Positions 63,061 through 64,000 of a stretch of DNA of 64,000 bases are shown in pieces (positions within the stretch are counted from its first letter, which is position 1; each line of letters starts with the position of its first letter). The DNA comes from Chitinophaga polysaccharea (GTDB lineage: Bacteria; Bacteroidota; Bacteroidia; Chitinophagales; Chitinophagaceae), in contig NZ_CABFVU010000004.1 in assembly GCF_902150045.1 (NCBI RefSeq), positions 744,001-808,000 of the forward strand. The letters run 5' to 3'. The notes below the pieces were generated by a model, which saw nothing but the letters and a program-made list of their open reading frames with translations, searched no databases and was not told the DNA's origin. A program made the translations under genes and the position numbers.

Positions 63061-64000
63061 TTACCCGCTTACCTTATGATAAATAATAGTATCGGATGCC
63101 AGTTGTTGTAAACGGTAACCGCCCGTATCCAGCTTCAGCTTTGGTAACGCCCGCTGCAGCTGCCCGAATGCGGCAGGTGTAACACCCGCCTGGTACACAT
63201 ATAACTGCTGCAACTTCTTATTTTGCCGTAAGGCTAATAGTCCTTCGGAATTTACCGCCGTTCCGGCGAGATTAAGATAGCGGAGCTCCCTGCAGTTGCC
63301 AAGTTCTTTTATGCCATTGCCTTTAATGGCAGTATTCCTCAGATCCAGCCGTGTGAGCTTCTTCAGCTGGCCAAGTGCGGCAAAAGCGTTGTCGGTGATA
63401 GCGGTGCCGGAAAGATCCACCCAGATCAGTTGTTCCTTCAGGGCCGTTAGCAACTCCATATCGTGGTCGCTGAAACCTGCGGCATTAATGGCATCTACGG
63501 TGAGGTAATTACTTCCTGTGCCTACCGGCATTACCTTTACGCCTTTTGCTTCCAGGGCCGCCATTTTCTGGGCGCTGGGAGCGCTGGTACTTTCCTCAGG
63601 TACAAATTCCTGTTTGTCCAGCGGGGTAGCCGGTTGCATCCCTTCCAGCACGGCAAGGATACGCGGCGTTTTTCCCAGCTCTTTCACGGTTTTGCCGGCA
63701 GGGGCGCCTTCGGCAATCCACCAGTGCAGCAGTTCCAGTTCCTGCGGCGTCACGGAAGGCTTGCCTTTTGGGGGCATACGGTGCTCGTCTTCTTCAGGTA
63801 ATAATAACCGCTTGAATAACTCACTTTCCTCCGGCAAACTATCCTTCAGCACAGGGCCATGCTCCCCGCCCTTACGGATAAGGGCAATGGACTCCAGCCG
63901 GAGGCCGCCTTTCAGTTTTTGTTCGTTATGGCAGCCATAGCAGCGGTTGGCCAGTACAGGCTGCACCAGGTCTTCATACAAGCGGGCATCACCAATATTC
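63061..64000 (-). CDS. cytochrome-type (planctomycete PSCyt1-like) protein with leucine-rich repeats, 5' part beyond window
   Basis: The last ~313 residues of a longer protein; the frame is open to the window edge (upstream residues read IGDARLYEDLVQPVL). The haem site is in RCYGCHNEQKLKGGLRLES (CxxCH), as in PSCyt1-type cytochromes, with MPPKGKPSVTPQELELLHWWI. A linker is followed by leucine-rich repeats (~170-290: ELLTALKEQLIWVDLSGTAI, LKKLTRLDLRNTAIKGNG, CRELRYLNLAGTAVN). It is probably periplasmic or surface-located; similar proteins sit with sugar-acid oxidoreductases or PSD1-type proteins. The start is not visible. Confidence 0.85.
   Translation of the reverse strand, partial: NIGDARLYEDLVQPVLANRCYGCHNEQKLKGGLRLESIALIRKGGEHGPVLKDSLPEESELFKRLLLPEEDEHRMPPKGKPSVTPQELELLHWWIAEGAPAGKTVKELGKTPRILAVLEGMQPATPLDKQEFVPEESTSAPSAQKMAALEAKGVKVMPVGTGSNYLTVDAINAAGFSDHDMELLTALKEQLIWVDLSGTAITDNAFAALGQLKKLTRLDLRNTAIKGNGIKELGNCRELRYLNLAGTAVNSEGLLALRQNKKLQQLYVYQAGVTPAAFGQLQRALPKLKLDTGGYRLQQLASDTIIYHKVSG

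Overview
The window looks like chromosomal DNA of a Bacteroidota member, most likely a Chitinophaga-like soil Chitinophagaceae. It carries two SusC/SusD pairs, a FecR/ECF-sigma switch, lipoproteins with short lipoboxes, LacI-, AraC- and HxlR-type regulators and promoters of the TTTG-N19-TAnnTTTG type. Gene order and amino-acid motifs support this; no rRNA or marker gene fixes the genus. There is no CRISPR array, no replication origin and no canonical tRNA.

Layout. 1-8.2 kb: the end of an AraC regulator, an SRPBCC protein, a secreted GH2 glycosidase, two GNAT acetyltransferases, an MscS channel, and an HxlR regulator divergent from a quinone-oxidoreductase/SDR pair. 8.4-23.9 kb: a pectin utilisation locus. 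It has a GH43, a LacI regulator, SusC/SusD, a fused SGNH esterase-GH28 polygalacturonase, a GH105, then tagaturonate reductase, altronate dehydratase and uronate isomerase. Together these take galacturonate from the polymer to 2-keto-3-deoxygluconate. A near-identical 27-bp motif lies upstream of the GH43 and in the LacI/SusC divergent region, so the locus is probably one regulon. 24-40 kb: mixed housekeeping and stress genes (two DinB proteins around a GlxA-type regulator, RidA plus M19 dipeptidase, an orphan ABC ATPase, a Gfo/Idh/MocA oxidoreductase, DUF4349, Crp, a YycJ-like hydrolase, an Lgt homologue and a CobW GTPase).

40-47.2 kb is visibly more AT-rich and looks like acquired DNA. It holds an internally deleted IS4-type element, a solitary IS end, gene remnants, and an unusual carbamoyl-phosphate synthase pair. 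The small subunit carries an extra N-terminal domain of about 170 residues resembling nucleoside 2-deoxyribosyltransferases. 47.2-55.7 kb: a sigma/FecR-controlled SusC(STN)/SusD/TlpA locus. 55.8-58.9 kb: xseA, xseB and an Omp85-type barrel protein.

59.2-62.9 kb is the most unusual part. A large protein with a zinc knuckle and a TerD-like domain sits opposite a WYL-type regulator. The space between them encodes a tRNA-like RNA with acceptor, D and T arms but a 59-nt insert where the anticodon arm should be, plus three copies of a 20-bp motif. The module resembles, in general design, bacterial Y-RNA/RNA-repair loci, but no Ro or RtcB gene is visible. The window ends in a partial cytochrome-type protein with leucine-rich repeats.
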